6,737 nt of DNA from Ferruginibacter sp. (GTDB taxonomy: Bacteria; Bacteroidota; Bacteroidia; Chitinophagales; Chitinophagaceae). Location of the stretch: positions 1-6,737 of the forward strand of contig JANXTN010000257.1 in NCBI GenBank assembly GCA_025352435.1, read 5' to 3'. Position numbers and translations under genes: made by a program. The notes beneath the pieces were generated by a model that ran no database searches, had not been told where the DNA came from, and was given only the letters and a program-made list of their open reading frames with translations. Positions 5,643 to 6,737 of this stretch are shown piece after piece; positions within the stretch are counted from its first letter, which is position 1, and every line of letters starts with the position of its first letter.

Positions 5643-6737
5643 CAACTGCTTTATTTGATTTGCTTTGTGTAAAAGCTCTTGTGGTTCGTTGCTAAGAACG
5701 GTTACATGTCCCATCTTTCTACCAGGCTTAGTAATTTTTTTTCCATAAATGTGAACGAATACATTATCCATAGCAAGTACTTCTTCTAAACCCTCATAGA
5801 CTGCATCGCCGGTATGGTTTTCTTCTCCCACCAGGTTTACAATTGCCGCGGGCAGAATGTGATCTGTATTACCTAAAGGATAGTTAAGCATTACACGCCA
5901 AAGCATATCAAATTGACTGCTGTAGCAAGCCTCAATGCTGTGATGGCCGCTGTTGTGAACTCTTGGTGCAGTTTCATTTACAAAAATATTATCGTTCTTA
6001 TCAGAAAATAATTCAACTGCAAAAATGCCGGCGCTTTTTAATTCCTTTACTACTTTTAACGCAACTGCTTCTGCCTTCCACATAACTTTTTCCGGAATAA
6101 CTGCAGGGCAAATTTGGTAACTCAATAGGTTTAATCGCTGGTCTACAACCATATCTACGGGCTCATAAATAACAGTTTCACCGGTCTGGCTCACAGCAAT
6201 GATCATGGATAATTCTTTTTTTATCGCCACCATTTTTTCCAGCACTGCTGGTACGTCAAAACCTTTTTCAAAATCAGCTTCGGAATACATTAGCTCCACA
6301 CCTTTACCGTCGTAACCGCCTTTTGCCAGTTTGTGCACTGCCGGTAAAAAACTTTTGTGTTTAAAAAGATCTGCTTTGGAATTTGTAATAACAAAATCAC
6401 CTGAAGGAACCTCTATGGCTCTGTAAAATTCCTTTTGTAAAATTTTACTTTTTATTATTCTTAATGCAGCCACATTCGGGAAAACTTTGATGCCTTCGTC
6501 TTCCAGTTTTTGCAGCGCAGCTTCATTTACATTTTCTATTTCTATTGTAACAACGTCCAGTGATTTTCCAAAATTATAAACATCATTATAATCGGTAATA
6601 TTTCCTTTTGTAAAATGATGACACAAATGTGCTGAAGGGCAGGTAGTATCATTTTCCAAGACGTGGGTTTCAACAGGGTAGTTTGCCGCCGCCTGTAATA
6701 ACATTCTGCCCAATTGTCCACCACCTAAAATTCCAGC
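5622..6737 (-). CDS. purK: 5-(carboxyamino)imidazole ribonucleotide synthase PurK, N-terminus just outside window
   Basis: PurK is an ATP-grasp enzyme of de novo purine synthesis. It uses ATP and bicarbonate to carboxylate AIR to N5-CAIR, which PurE then converts to CAIR. The frame is open to the window edge and starts with AGILGGGQLGRMLLQ, the N-terminal glycine-rich motif. Only a few residues should be missing. The TTG at 6713 and the ATG at 6704 are internal. In window numbering the ATP-binding segment KLAKGGYDGKGVEL spans 136-149. The family-specific block FVNETAPRVHNSGHHSIEAC (252-271) holds the metal-binding Glu255 and Asn254. The C-terminal domain has YGKKITKPGRKMGHVT (331-346), diagnostic for PurK. 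The 371 residues present compare with 355 in E. coli. PurE is often a neighbour but is not in this window and could be upstream. The last residues, LKVVSR, and the TAG stop are encoded by three heptamer repeat units, so the extreme C-terminus was probably set by repeat insertion or expansion. Confidence 0.96.
   Translation of the reverse strand, partial: AGILGGGQLGRMLLQAAANYPVETHVLENDTTCPSAHLCHHFTKGNITDYNDVYNFGKSLDVVTIEIENVNEAALQKLEDEGIKVFPNVAALRIIKSKILQKEFYRAIEVPSGDFVITNSKADLFKHKSFLPAVHKLAKGGYDGKGVELMYSEADFEKGFDVPAVLEKMVAIKKELSMIIAVSQTGETVIYEPVDMVVDQRLNLLSYQICPAVIPEKVMWKAEAVALKVVKELKSAGIFAVELFSDKNDNIFVNETAPRVHNSGHHSIEACYSSQFDMLWRVMLNYPLGNTDHILPAAIVNLVGEENHTGDAVYEGLEEVLAMDNVFVHIYGKKITKPGRKMGHVTVLSNEPQELLHKANQIKQLLKVVSR

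Noticed and set aside
6704..6713. TTG at 6713 or ATG at 6704 as purK start
   Set aside because: The conserved GILGGGQLGRM motif continues upstream in frame to the window edge, so the real start lies beyond 6737.

Overview
The window is about 6.7 kb of AT-rich DNA, by eye 35-40% GC. It most resembles a member of the Bacteroidota, probably of the Chitinophagaceae or a related family. This inference rests on protein style (Prc-type tail protease, DinB_2-like protein, secreted S8 peptidase, ALDH7 and PurK variants), the lack of clear Shine-Dalgarno sites, one TAnnTTTG-type promoter candidate, and degenerate heptamer repeats in the gaps. Five protein genes are present, two of them cut by the window ends. 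No RNA gene, CRISPR array, insertion sequence or prophage was seen.

Layout: positions 1-1367 on the + strand carry the C-terminal two thirds of a carboxy-terminal processing protease (Prc/Tsp, peptidase S41) with an intact Ser/Lys dyad. It converges on four minus-strand genes. Read in their own direction these are purK (from beyond 6737 to 5622), an ALDH7-type aldehyde dehydrogenase (5474-3951), a secreted subtilisin-like S8 peptidase (3675-2017) and a small DinB-family protein (1931-1422). A probably bidirectional hairpin terminator at 1382-1423 separates prc from dinB. A second terminator of similar base composition (1962-1990) ends the S8 gene just upstream of dinB.

The genes do not form one pathway. 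PurK belongs to de novo purine synthesis. The ALDH7 enzyme probably oxidises alpha-aminoadipate semialdehyde or piperideine-6-carboxylate in lysine breakdown. Prc and the S8 peptidase are envelope proteases. The DinB-like protein is a putative metal-dependent enzyme of unknown substrate. They look like ordinary chromosomal housekeeping and accessory genes in monocistronic or loosely linked units.

The most unusual structure is non-coding. Both gaps flanking the ALDH gene (3774-3955 and 5485-5642) hold degenerate repeats with a strict 7-bp period: an ACTACAG-like array, two CTYCCCA-like arrays and an AATTACG-like array. The CTYCCCA-like arrays start exactly at the 3' ends of both purK and the ALDH gene. 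They supply both stop codons or overlap them, and the last codons of purK are themselves three heptamers.
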